Shown piece by piece: positions 47,515 through 58,391 of a stretch of DNA of 64,000 bases. The notes beneath the pieces are model-generated. The model was not told the DNA's origin. It was given only the letters and a program-made list of their open reading frames with translations, and made no database searches. How positions within the stretch are numbered: position 1 is the first letter of the stretch; each line of letters opens with the position of its first letter. The stretch covers positions 34,119 through 98,118 of the forward strand of contig CDMY01000297.1 in assembly GCA_001179505.1 (NCBI GenBank). The letters run 5' to 3'. Source of the stretch: Vitrella brassicaformis (Eukaryota > Sar > Vitrellaceae). A program made the translations under genes and the position numbers.

Positions 47515-48487
47515 CCAAGCGAACTGTTAGTGTATTTCTGCTGTGTTGGTCAACTGTGTGTGTGTGCCTGTATGTCTGCGCGTGTGTCGGACGGCATCAG
47601 GTCGTGGGACTTTGCAGATCTGGAGTATGGTCCGGCCACCGGCTTGGACCCCATCGGCTCGGGCTTACTGTAGATATCTGCACAGACAGACAAGTAGCTT
47701 CGGTAGCCACCAGAGGGAGGGAGGGAGGGAGGGAGCGAGGGAGAGGACACGTACGTGTGTGTTTGCGCGCGGTTGGTGGGGCCAATGAAGGGCACATGAT
47801 CGTTTAATGTTCTTCTGTGTTGGTTGGCGGCATGGCATGGCATGGCCTTTTTGAATGTCTGGCTGCGTGGTGTGGTGTCTTCTTTTCCCGCTTTCCGTGA
47901 GTCTGACTGGAAACACACCCCCTCCCCTCTGCTTTCTCTTCTCCCCCACGTGTGGGACTCTCGCTCGGTTTCTCGCCCCTTGGTGCGTGTGTCCGTGCAT
48001 CGGTGTGCTTTGGCGGCGTGTCAGTGCGGTGGGAATGGGGTGACTGGCTGAATGGCGAACAGAGAGAGGCATGACGGGCGCTGTGGCTGGCCGTCGTTGC
48101 GGGTGGTGCACTTGTGCTGCGCCAACCGACACACACAAGGATGCGCACACCCAACACGCACGACTGATCACCACACGCACCATACCGCTCGCCATCGCCT
48201 TGCTCGAGTTCCTCAATGCCTGGGTGGCACTTTGGATGCATGGTGGTAGCTAAGGACCCTCACGGAGCAATGAATCAGCACCAAGGACAGCAAAGAAACA
48301 GGAAGGCTTCATTCACTTTACGAATATTGAGTCACATGTCCATCAATCGATCAACACGCATGGACTGCTCCCCATCGGTAAGTGGGTGGAGGAGGTCACC
48401 CCACACTCACGGACAGAGGCAGGCAGCCATTCAGCCCCGCACACAGATCCCCCGATCGTCCAAGCATTACAAAGGTCGATCGTGCCC
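47515..48487. other. Convergent spacer, no gene supported
   Basis: It contains a GGGA array (47711-47742), a TGGCA repeat (47824-47846) and otherwise mixed sequence. Frames on both strands are short and repeat-derived. Confidence 0.55.
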
Positions 48488-49286
48488 TCAGAAGAGCCTG
48501 AATTGCTTCCTGGCTGTCCCGAAGATCTGGTTCTTCTCGACCTTGAGCACGTTGAAACGGACCGTCTTGGCCAGAGGACTGCACACACAGCACACACAGA
48601 TCAGATGAGCGCTGTACGCCGTGTGTTGCCGGGGGGAGGGGAGAGGATGCGTCGTGGTACCGGCACTGTCCGAAAGTGATGAGGTCTCCCTCCTTGACGT
48701 CGAATGCGGGGCTGCAGTGGACGGAGAAGTTGGCGTGGCGCTTCTCGAACCGGTTGTACTTGGGGATGTAGTGCAGGTAGTGCGTGCGGACAACTATCGT
48801 ACGCTGCATCTTGGTCGATATGCACATGCCCCTGAACACACAACACAACACACCACACACACAGTAAGTACACACTTTGCCCTCGTCCCTCCCCGTCAGC
48901 TGAGAGTGAGCGTGGCCATCGTTGCGTACTTGAGTATTCGCCCCCTGATGCTGACGTTTGAGGTGAAGGGGCACTTCTTGTCGATGTAGGTGCCCTCCTT
49001 GGCCTCCTTTGGGACCTGGAAGCCCAACCCGATGTCCTTCCAGTACCGCAGACCCTTGGCGCCCTTCTTGGCGAGCATACGCTTGTTCCCAAGGAAGATC
49101 GCATCCTGCTTCTGGAACGCACGCTCAGTCTGGTCGGTGGGCACACACACACACACACCACACGCAGCACGACAGACCACACACACCAGAGTGATGTGCG
49201 CACAAGGAGCGGTGCTGCATTTCGTTTTTTGTGAGATCTGTGTTGGTTCGCACCTGATCAAGCGTTGCGTGGGCTGTGGCCGCCAT
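48488..49286 (-). CDS. RPS11: 40S ribosomal protein S11 (uS17)
   Basis: A small-subunit ribosomal protein. Exon 1 at the ATG (49286) is [11 protein letters not shown]. After an intron with CA repeats comes [19 protein letters not shown], then [20 protein letters not shown] and [18 protein letters not shown] (48930-49135). The next exon has [40 protein letters not shown] and [10 protein letters not shown]. The last is [20 protein letters not shown] ending RKQFRLF with TGA at 48488. These are the standard eukaryotic S11 blocks with no gaps. About 163 residues over four exons. It is head to head with the ERD2-like gene. Confidence 0.96.
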
Positions 49287-49760
49287 GGTGCGTGAGAAAG
49301 CACTTCTCGTGAGCGAGCTTGGCTTTCACGCGAGCTTTCAAGCTCGCAGTGCCGGTCACCGCTTGCGCCGCTGCAGCTCTAGTTCAGGCGTCCTCCTCCT
49401 TGTTTTGTCAAGCCAAGGAGGTTTTGCAAGCTGCAAAACGGTCGACAGCTCTGCAGTGAAAGGAAGAGCTCCGCAACCTGACCACGTGCCTGACCGCTGC
49501 CAGCCTGGTAAAGGAGAGCAGGTCAGCGCGGCAACGTTCCAGCGATATCCAGCGACCAAGAAAACGCGACGCTCTTACACCCTCTCAACTGCGGCGCTTG
49601 GACGACGGCGCTGCCTGAAGGCGGTGCTGGTGCCTAAGGAGGCCCCTGCAGAAGGAAGGCAACCAGCTCATTGCAGTCTCGCAGCCTTAGCCGACGAGCA
49701 GTCCGGCGGCCCGCCAGTCAGTCTGCAGTCAGTCCCGGGTTCGGTAGCCGTCAGTGAGGA
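49287..49760. promoter_or_regulatory. Divergent spacer between RPS11 and the ERD2-like gene
   Basis: This 474-base region must hold two start regions and leaders. It has few simple repeats and includes an inverted-type AGCGAGCTTGGCTTTCACGC / GCGAGCTTTCAAGCTCGC area at 49311-49348. A long open frame crosses it on the plus strand but lacks recognisable content. Confidence 0.4.
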
Positions 49761-50824
49761 ATGGAGGTTTGGCTGTTCATCATCGGGTACCTCATCAACT
49801 TCGCGGCGAGCTGCCTGCTGCTGTACAAGATATGGCGTCACAAGTCCATCTACGGCCTCAGCGGCGACACCCAGTACTGCTTCCTCTTCGCCACACTCGC
49901 ACGGTGCTTCTGGTCTTTCGACACACGACTTGTAGAGGTACGTAGGGATGCATGCAGGCAGCCAGGCAGCCGTCTGTGGGCAATCCAGAGACCACTTTTG
50001 CCTGCCATCTGTGTGGCTTGTGTTTGTTGTCTTGTCTTGGCTTGTTCAGACATGGCTGGCTCACTTTGAGCTGCTGTGCTCGACGGTTGTAGCGTGTCTG
50101 CTGTCGTATTCGGTGTGGCGGTACTGGCACACGACCACCAAGCAGGCCCCCCCCTACCTTAGGCTGCTCTTCGCCGTGCCCCTTGCGGCTCTGCTGGCGT
50201 TTTTCTTCCACCCCGGTCGGCAGTGGTTCACGATCCAGAGCCTCGTGGCGTTTACCATGTACGTCGAGGCGGTGGCGCTGCTGCCTCAACTCTTCCTCAT
50301 GAGGAACATGATCGAGGTCAGCGAGAGGGAGGGGGTGAATGGACCACGAGTGGGGGAGGCTGGATGGCCAGATTGTGTGTTGTGTGTTGTGTGTGTGTCG
50401 TGTGTTATGGGTGGCTGCAGATAGAGCCGTTAACGTCCCATTATGTGGGTCTGCTGGTGATATCGAGGGCCGTCAGGATCGCATTCTGGATACAACTATA
50501 CATACAGGGTGGGAAATAACGCCACACGCGAGAGCGGGACACACGGAAAACAGACAGAGCATGGTGTGTTTGTCTGTTGGTTGATTGGTGCTGTGACCAG
50601 GTGAGCACTTCGTCAGCCTCATCCTTGCAGACGTCCTCCACTCACTATTCTCAGGTGCGTCACACGTCCGTCTGCGGGAGTGCACGCGGGAGTGCACTCC
50701 CGCAGGACCAACCGGCAGGCACACACACAGCACAAGGTGCTTCCTGCTCTTTTGTTCAGCTGACTACTTCATCATGTGGATCCGCAAACTGCGGAACGGC
50801 GGGGCGCTCGTCTACCGACTCTAA
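49761..50824 (+). CDS. ERD2/KDEL-receptor-like protein
   Basis: A seven-helix Golgi/ER membrane protein of the family that retrieves K/HDEL proteins to the ER. The ATG at 49761 begins MEVWLFIIGYLINFAASCLL. Family blocks are KIWRHKSIYGLSGDTQYCF, ATLARCFWSFDT, PPYLRLLFAVPLAALLAFFF, FTMYVEAVALLPQLFLMRN, IEPLTSHYVGLLVISRAVRI and LADVLHSLFSADYFIMWIRK, ending ALVYRL with TAA at 50822. Five exons and about 216 residues, close to the usual 212. In animal receptors the sixth helix carries NWIWRY; here the aligned stretch is FWIQLY, so the Arg at that place is replaced by Leu. It may be a divergent paralogue with altered ligand binding. Confidence 0.88.
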
Positions 50825-52662
50825 CACACCCCAGCCAAAGACTAATCCCCTCCGCCCCCCAAGCCCACTTTGCTTTTGTTGGGCTCACAGATGACACAGA
50901 CAAGGCAAGAGAAGAGGAGAGAAGAAGCGACGCTGATTGATTGATTGATTGACCGACTGGCTGCCTGATGACGACACTCACTTGGCGTGCCCTTTTTCTG
51001 TGTGCCACCATTTGTGTATGGCCCTCTCTCTCTCTCTTTTCTACCTGGCTGACTGCTGCTGGCTACTGCCATTCTGGCCCGCTCGCATGTACATATGTCT
51101 ATGTTGTACCTATGTACGTATGTATGTACCACGATCGTACGGCCGGCCGACTGACTGGATGTGTGGATTGATGGATGGATTCATGGATGCCCTGTGAAGA
51201 GAATGCCTCTGCCTGGCTGTCTGTCTGCATGTGTGGGTGCAACGAATGGACGGTGGGATGGATGGTGGCTGTGTGTGGTGTGGTGGGGTGGGGTGGGGTG
51301 GGGTGTGAATTCGAGCTGAGATGCAGCCAGCTTGCTGGCGTGTGCGCGTGGCTGATGCAGATGCGTGAACAAGAGACGGCCCGATGAAGCACTTACTGTT
51401 GTTCATGGTGTCTTGCCGGGCGCACTCTGCCACGAACCTGACAGCCAGGAGCCAGTGAGCAAATGAGTGAGGGATGGAGCCAGACACCAGCAACACACTC
51501 GCACACTCTCGTGCGCACAACTGACCGGCAGACAGAGGGGACACCAGGCGGGCAGGCAGCCTTTTTCCGTCCGTATGTAAAGGCAGGCGATCGCATCTTG
51601 TGTGTGTGTGTGTGTGTGTGTGTGGATAATCTGCTGTCGTGTGGTGTGGTGTATAGCGACCTGGACTGACTGACATGGGTGTGCATAACTGGTGACCGGC
51701 TGGCCGCCCGGGTGGCCAAGTGGCTGGCTGGTTCGCCAGGCAACGAAACGTTGCGGATTGTGCAGACCAGAGAAACTCTTGTACAGTCGGTCACGCTGGC
51801 AAGGGAAGGCAGGCCCTCCAGGTCTGAAACCACCCAAAGCGCCTACTTGCTTTACATGTTTATACACCTGCATGTGCTGTGTGTGGTACTGATGGATGGA
51901 TGGTGTGTTGTCAACTTGTGTGATGGGAAGGGGCTATGCGGACGTCGGGATATTTGTGTGAATGTGAATTGCATGTGTTGCCTGTGGGAGGGGAGGGAGA
52001 GCCATCGATTGACGGCCATTCCCGAACACATTTGTATACTTGCATGCATCGCACGCATCGTTGCTGAGTGAAGCGTCAAGAAGCGCGAAATGGCGTCACA
52101 CGCGTCCGTGCACACATGCATCCATCAGGTCCGTGCGCGCGCAAAGAAAAAGATCCACGGCATATTTGTTGCCGTCGACACCGCACGGATCTCACATACA
52201 CGCATACACGGACAGAAAACTAATCATCATCGTGTATGGTCCCTCCGGGGCCGCGAGCAGACCATGTACCAACACAGCCATACACATGGACACACACATA
52301 CACATACACATACATACACACACATACTCGACACCCTCACCCCCGCCACATCGCGCAAAACGCACCTCGCGCATATACACACATTCACGTACACGCTTCA
52401 AAGCACCCAAGCAATAGTCGAAAAAATTGCCCGTCCCTCTCTCGAGTGTGAGTGTCCCCTCCCCCTCCCTCCTGAAAAAGGCCGCCTCACACGATATGGC
52501 CGGGAGAGAGGGGGAGCGACACACCACACGTACCCACTACACACCCACTTCTGGCCAAGCCGTCTTGACGGACACGCACACCAACACGTGCGCACGGCGA
52601 CCGATCGACCCCACACTATCAGACGAAAATTGCCCTACACACATGGCCGTCCGTCTACTTTG
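50825..52662. other. 1.8 kb convergent spacer with repeats and one non-repetitive island
   Basis: It holds TTGA repeats (50935-50952), ATGT/GTAC repeats (51087-51130), GGGGT repeats (51282-51303), a (TG)n run (51600-51624) and an ACACAT region (52290-52325). The island 51670-51880 is high-complexity and open on both strands, but no family is recognisable. No gene is supported. Confidence 0.5.
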
Positions 52663-54939
52663 TCATCCGCCGCTGATGTGTCCGTTGGCATGTTCGTCTT
52701 CGTCTTCGGTGTCGTCGGTGACTGAGTCCATGCCGTTTTCCGACTGGTTGTCCCGCAGCTCCTCGAGGATGGCCTCCATGCGGGGCAGCTGCTTGGCCTG
52801 CTCCGTCCACATCCACGTCAGCAACTTGGCTGGCGCGAAGCGGGGAGGCTTCATGTCAGCCTGTACGCATAAAGAGGCAGGAAGGGACGTGTGTGGGAGG
52901 GTCAGGCAGGCAGGTTATGGGTCACTCACCTGTGCGATCATGGTGACGTCGACGGTGCCGTGAGGCGTCTTGTGCAAAACAAGGCCCATCATCTGCAGAC
53001 CAAGCGGACACCCATACAATACAGGTACACATAAGCGATGACATACACGGCACATCTCCCTGCCTGTGCTCAGTCTGTCGCATCGTACCAGTATATCTGC
53101 CTTGACGGCGCTTTTCTCCTTGGTGTAGAGCTTGTCCTCACTGACGTAGTCACCCAGATCGGTCAGCGCAACCACCTCATAATCGCAGCTCAACTGACAG
53201 GAACCAAACACCACACAATCTTCCCCCACCCGTCCCCAATTTCCCTTTTGACTCATTTACTCACTCACCGTCTTGACGTATGTGGTGTGGCACAGGATGC
53301 GCCTCGTGTCGCCGGGCGCTGGCGACCGAAAAACCTGGTACGTCAGCAAAAAATGCGGAGCCACCTCGGCAACGTGCTGGGCTGACCGGACGAAGAAAGA
53401 GGAAAGAAAGGACACGTCATGTGTGCGCGCAAATGTGCCTGTCTATGGATCACTGATACCTCCCTCGAACAGCCACGTGTCGATGCGTGACTTGAAGACA
53501 CAGTCGTAATCGACGAACACGTCGCGGACTTCCTCAATGGTGAGGCCGGGGATGCTGAACGAATAGCGGCCACGAACAATTGGCACGCTGTTGCGCGTCT
53601 CGCGCAGCTCCTCCAACTGACGGATGAGCAAGACCCAAAGGAATGCATGCTTTGCGTGTTGCGTCTATGGCCACGTACCTCGACTCCTCCCTTGGTGCCC
53701 AGTGACTTCCACATGGGCGACTCGTCGTTGGCGCACTGAGCTATCCGCTCAGCCATGCCCTCACACTGAATGCACGACAGGAGTGACGGACGGCAGGTGG
53801 TGTTTCGCCCTTCCCTTTCTGTGCCTACCGCTCCTCTGAGCTGCTCGACATCGATCCGAACACCGAACGCGGCCTCGCCCGGACGACGCAAATCACGGCC
53901 CTTCACCTGTTCACACGGAACAACATAACCAGGTGCACACACACGCCACGGCGCTAACTCAATTGTGTATACCGGCCAGCATGGAGGGAAGACGATTTCT
54001 CTCGGCGCCCTTGCCCGCGACGAGAGCGGGGAGTCAGTGTGTGTGTCGACGGACGATATGCTCGACTGCCGTGTGGATATGCGGGAGTAGATGGCCGACG
54101 AGTCCCGCGAGTCGGCCCTCAGCCTGGCTCGCGAATCCTGCTCCCACGCACCCTCGTGAAAGATGATGGAGCTGGGCAGGTGGGACAGGAAGCTGTGGAG
54201 AGAGCTGCTTGTCTGAATGAACAAGGGGAAGGAAAGACACACAAACAGCAAGATGGCGTGCGGTGCTGTGCTTGTGGTTGTGTGCTGTGATGCTGCTCTA
54301 CCGACCTCTCCCCGCGTGAGTGATGGCGCTCGTCTTCTCCTGCTGCCGACACTCCTCTCGTCGTCCGGCCCCTGGGGCGATATGAGGGAGCCGCTCCCGG
54401 CAGTCTCCTTGGCTATCGACTCCTCCACACCCGATATCGTCAACCGACGGCGACCAAACCTGCACAGTGACGCACACACGTCATCAAATCGCCTCACACG
54501 CACAGAAGCGTTCATACCTTGACACAGTCCCAGTGCGGTATGGCGTTCTTCTGGAGCTGGACCGGCTAGGCGCCTGTGAAGGCTGCGACTGGACGGGTGA
54601 GCTGGGTGGCTCGAGCTCACTCGTCGACATGACTTCGCTGACAGACATCACCCCATTGTCGACCATATCAGCCGTGTGAGTCGCATCGCTCTTCGTCTTA
54701 GCGGCACCACGGCGGAAGCTGAACCGCCCCCGACCATCCGGAGGCCTCACGAAGGGGAACATCGGCATCAACCGGTCCCTCTCGTCCCGAGCAGTGCCGG
54801 TGAAGTCGTCATCGCGATTGTCTGCGAACTCGTCATAGCCTCGGTGAGTGCGATGACGTCGGCGGAATCGGCGATGGCGGAGGCGGAGGATAGAGCTCCA
54901 GACAGTGACGCATGAGCAGGAATCGCTTGTGCCCGACAT
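52663..54939 (-). CDS. START-domain (lipid-transfer-like) protein
   Basis: The ATG at 54939 (MSGTSDSCSCVTVWSSILRL) opens a long Arg/Ser-rich, probably disordered region over about 54070-54939. A middle region gives PSSIIFHEGAWEQ and SRISTRQSSISSVDTHTDSP. From about 53760 the fold becomes compact: IAQCANDESPMWKSLGTKGG, VRGRYSFSIPGLTIEEVRDV, FVDYDCVFKSRIDTWLFEGG, HVAEVAPHFLLTYQVFRSPA, CHTTYVKT, LSCDYEVVALTDLGDYV, LVLHKTPHGTVDVTMIAQAD and MKPPRFAPAKLLTWMWTEQA. That order (helix, 'W...', paired strands, then the closing helix after 'VTMIAQADMK') is that of StAR-related lipid-transfer domains. The acidic tail ends HANGHISGG with TGA at 52663. The ligand is unknown. About nine exons. Confidence 0.72.
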
Positions 54940-55391
54940 CTTTCGAAACGGAGATCGTATCACCACACAGTTGAGGATATATTCGACTTCTCAGGCTCCT
55001 CGTGAGAGTAGAACACGGCGCTGGAAAAAAAGTGCGCGCTTCTCGTCTTCGAGAGTTTCACGGTTTCATGTACCGACAGTTTAACCTCCTTCCTCCGTCA
55101 TTCAACACTGGTCCCTCTTTTCGTTTGCTGATCCCCTTCACCTTTCTGGTAGCTTGGCACTTCCTCGCCACCCTCGCCATTGTCGTGAATCCTCGCCGCT
55201 CGCGCTTGCCCTGGACCCAGTTGCTTGGACGGAGGACCACGCGCGGGCCGACATGCCTCAGATCTTCCTCTCGTCCGGCAAACAATGTGAATACGTACAC
55301 GTTTGTACTCCGTGCATGTGGCTGACGACGTTACGCACGTACACAAGCGAAGCAGAGGCACACGGAATAAGCAATCAATTGCCTTGAGTCA

Positions 55392-55406
55392 ATTGCCTTG
55401 AGTTGC
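55392..55406. repeat. Left copy of a 15-base direct repeat flanking a retrotransposon fragment
   Basis: ATTGCCTTGAGTTGC occurs here and again at 55905-55919. The left copy is itself preceded by a second, nearly complete unit (TCAATTGCCTTGAG at 55376-55389). Confidence 0.85.
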
Positions 55407-55904
55407 AGGCGGCTGCGTCGTTTGACATCTGTATTACGGATCCTGACGCAACGTCTTACGCTTCCAAGAACCGATCGACCAAGTCCATCCTGAAGCAGCA
55501 CGAGACCGCCAAGAAGAAGAAATACCGCTCGGCCGTCTGCGACTCCCGCGTGACCTTCTGCCCTCTGGTGGTGACGTGTGACGGTGTGTGGGGACACGAT
55601 GCCAACGTGTTCATCGCCCACATGGCTCATGCGCTGTTGGAGAAGGAGGGGTGGAAGGGTCGGGGGTTCAGTCATGTGTCTGGATGGATTCGCTCTCGCT
55701 TGTCTATCGCCCTCGCGCGTGCGACTAGCTTCTGTCTGCGTGGGGGAGGGAGGGGAGGGTTTGCGGGACTGGGGTGTGCTGATGGGGCGGGGATTGATCC
55801 CTCCTCCCCTTGAGCCTGTTTGAGTCTGCGTGCTGATGGGACTGTATTTGTATGAGTATCACGGACACACAGACGAGTGTTACGGTTAATGACAGTTTCC
55901 CTTC
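55407..55904 (+). mobile_element. Truncated non-LTR-type retrotransposon fragment
   Basis: A 498-base block bounded by identical 15-base direct repeats. It carries only the far C-terminal part of a reverse-transcriptase protein (55409-55813) and a 3' non-coding stretch. The layout looks like a 5'-truncated insertion with a target-site duplication. No poly-A tail is visible at the 3' edge. Confidence 0.55.
55409..55813 (+). pseudogene. C-terminal remnant of a retrotransposon reverse-transcriptase protein
   Basis: The frame begins AAASFDICITDPDATSYASK and continues KSILKQHETAKKKKYRSAVC, VTFCPLVVTCDGVWGHDANV, FIAHMAHALLEKEGW and GWIRSRLSIALARATSFCLR, ending with TGA at 55811. This is the tail found behind the polymerase in many protist retrotransposon proteins (a 'DVRVTD...SY...KKxKY...FxPLVVTxDG...R...A..RA' pattern). 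No polymerase, endonuclease or start codon is present. An upstream open frame (55154-55294, containing TEDHARADMPQIFLSSGKQ) could splice in frame to it, in which case slightly more of the protein is kept; the direct repeats argue against that. Confidence 0.6.
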
Positions 55905-55919
55905 ATTGCCTTGAGTTGC
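55905..55919. repeat. Right copy of the 15-base direct repeat
   Basis: Identical to 55392-55406; see the retrotransposon fragment between them. Confidence 0.85.
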
Positions 55920-55933
55920 CGTTGACACAGCTG

Positions 55934-58228
55934 ATGACGATGGCCGGCATCATGCTTTCGAGTGTGTTTGTGTGCGTCTGGGTTGTGAGTGTCGGGTCGG
56001 TGTCGCTCACTGGTCGGCTTCGAGATGTGCCTTCGAAGCTGCAGGAGGTCGCCACACTCAACGCTCAGCTCAAGTCACTCGCATCGGTAACACAATGAAA
56101 AGCATCCACTCAGTCACCCAGTGTGCGTGTTTTCTGTGTGTGTCTGTGGTGTGTGCAGTCGGGTCAGTCGTCGTACCGTTCGTTGCTGAGCGATTTGCAG
56201 AGTATGACGGCTGACTTCAACACGAAGATGGCCGAAACGGCGCCAACTCAGACGCCGCAGAGAGCAAAGCTACAAGGAGGACTACACCGATGAACTCACC
56301 CGGTGAGTCACTGACCCTGAGCTGCACACATGGCAATGGACATACAGATCAATGTTTCTGTCTGTCTCTCTGTCTGTCTGCTTTATTGTTCAGCAATTGG
56401 GAGGTGATTGATCCGCCGAGCGGCCCGTCGGGCAGGTGGCACTTCGCCAAGCATTCGGCCGGCCACCCAATCGTCATTGCACAGGTACACTCATTCACGC
56501 ACACGTTATGGCCATGAGACACACAGCAATCCCTCTCCCGCTCTGTGTGTGTCTTAGGATGAGGCTGGTCTGTCCGTGTCCTCGTCTGTGTTGCCTGGTG
56601 CACTGCTCATGCACCACGGCACACTCGTCTCGGAGGGCTTCGCAGCGGCGTCACTCTACATGGACAAGGAGACGCCATCCGCAGGAGTCGTCTTTCAGTT
56701 CAGAGACGAGGACAACTTCTGCTTTGCCGCCGTCGCTCGGGCCGGCATGGGCAATGCTCACCCCGGGAAGGGCAAACTCACCATCGGCAGAGTCATCGAC
56801 GGCCAATCACACACACTCAACGGTACGCCAGTCATCACACACACACACACACACACACATTGACGAGGGTGTGGTGTGACGTGAGCAGAGGTGGAGTTTG
56901 GTCCGTCTGTCGGCGAGTTGGCCGGCTTTGTCAATCTGGGCGTGCAGTTCTCGCCCGAGAAAATTGCTGTCTTTGTCAACGCCAATCCAGTCGCCCAGGC
57001 CAAGCTCTCACCAACCATTAGTAACACACACCTCTCTCTCTCCGTCTGCACTGTCGGTGTCTATGTGCAGATTATCGGGGCGTCATGGGTGTGTTCGCCT
57101 CCGGTCGCGCCTTGTTCGACTCGTTTGCGTGCGGCTTCCGAGGCGATGAAAGTTTGGTCGGCGGTGCATTTCCCCACACACAGCCAATGCCGCAGCTCAC
57201 CGCAGCCAAACAGAGGGAGGGAAAACCCAGAACACAGCAAGGTGAGTCTCCTCACCAGACCGCACAAGACACCCATATGTATGCCGTTCGATTCAGTGTC
57301 GACGCCCGGCACTCCCTCACCCTCACTGCCCGCAGCGGCCGTGCCTCGTCAGTGTCTGTACACCATGCCCGACACGCCCACGATCGAGTGAGTGGGCAAG
57401 CAAAGGAAGCAACACGCAGCAGGCAGTATTGTTGTGTCTGTCGTGTGTGCAGGGATTGGGAGGACGGCCAGTCGGGGTGGGTGGTGCTGCGCGAAAGAGG
57501 AGAAGTCACCGCCTCGGCAGCGTCGGTGAGCATTTCACTAACACACACACACACTCACGCACTCCCTCTGTGTCTGTGTCATCAGAGTGCACGTAGCGCG
57601 TTGCTGCTGAAGGACATTGTGTGTGGCCCGATGACGATGGGCGTCTCCCTCGAGCTGAGAGGCGACGACTGTGCGGGCGGACTGACCTTCAGATCTCATG
57701 GGCCAGACGCTCGATACATCGTCACACTCGACGCGCCCACGTCAGTCCGACACGGCACATGAGACACAAACACACAGCGACATGGCAAGTGTGTATGTTT
57801 TGTGTGCAGAGGTCGTCTGTTGCTCAAGCAGCAAAATGGCGCCGCCCCAGTCGTCATCGCATCCCAGGCCGTCCCACTCAGCGCAGGGTGAGAGTGCCCA
57901 GCGCCAGCGTCATGTGTGTGATATGATGTGTGTGTCCATGTGATAGTTTGGTGTATGACGTGCAAGTGACTGACAAGTCCATCACGCCGACCAACTCACG
58001 CGTGTCGATCAGCATCGACGGCCACACAAAACTGCACAAGGAGACCCCCAAAGACAACACACCAGGCAACCAGACACACTGACACACGGACGTGTGGACA
58101 GACAGCTAAGGTGTGAGTGTGTGTGCATGTTGCGTGCAGGTGGTGTGGGATTGTTCATCGAGCGGGGTGACGTCGAGTTCAAAAAATTTCATGTCGGCCC
58201 GCCCAGCGACACAGAACAGTTCGACTGA
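55934..58228 (+). CDS. Secreted protein with two concanavalin-like (LamG/DUF1080-type) domains
   Basis: The ATG at 55934 (second ATG at 55940) opens a signal peptide, MTMAGIMLSSVFVCVWVVSV. A helical stretch follows (LRDVPSKLQEVATLNAQLKS; SLLSDLQSMTADFNTKMAET). From about 56400 the first beta-sandwich reads NWEVIDPPSGPSGRWHFAKH, HHGTLVSEGFAAASLYMDKE, AGVVFQFRDEDNFCFAAVAR, LTIGRVIDGQ, VQFSPEKIAVFVNANPVAQA and GVMGVFASGRALFDSFACGF. The second starts at about 57450 with DWEDGQSGWVVLRERGEVTA and has LKDIVCGPMTMGVSLELRGD, LTFRSHGPDARYIVTLDAP, VYDVQVTDKSITPTNSRVSI and GGVGLFIERGDVEFKKFHVG. The order matches domains that bind or process sugars; no catalytic residues can be named. The stop is TGA at 58226. 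The join from 56086 through the exon ending near 56302 needs a frame change I could not explain by a clear intron. Confidence 0.62.
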
Positions 58229-58391
58229 CCAACGCGTTACACAGACAAACACAGACAGACAGACAGACAGACACATGGATCTCTACATGCTGACAAATGG
58301 ATGACCAAAGTCACCAATAGCTTGTGATCAGTGTGTCTCGCCTTGTGTTGAGACTTGCATGTATTAATGAAGACCGTCCATCGTCCACGCA

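Noticed and set aside
48052..48241. Minus-strand frame MHPKCHPGIEELEQGDGERY with a donor-like end
   Set aside because: No partner exon; the continuation is repeat-derived, and it lies between two well-placed 3' ends.
49276..49935. A 220-codon plus-strand frame overlapping the ERD2-like start
   Set aside because: It is in a different frame from the clear receptor exons and has no domain; the region is better read as the divergent promoter and leader.
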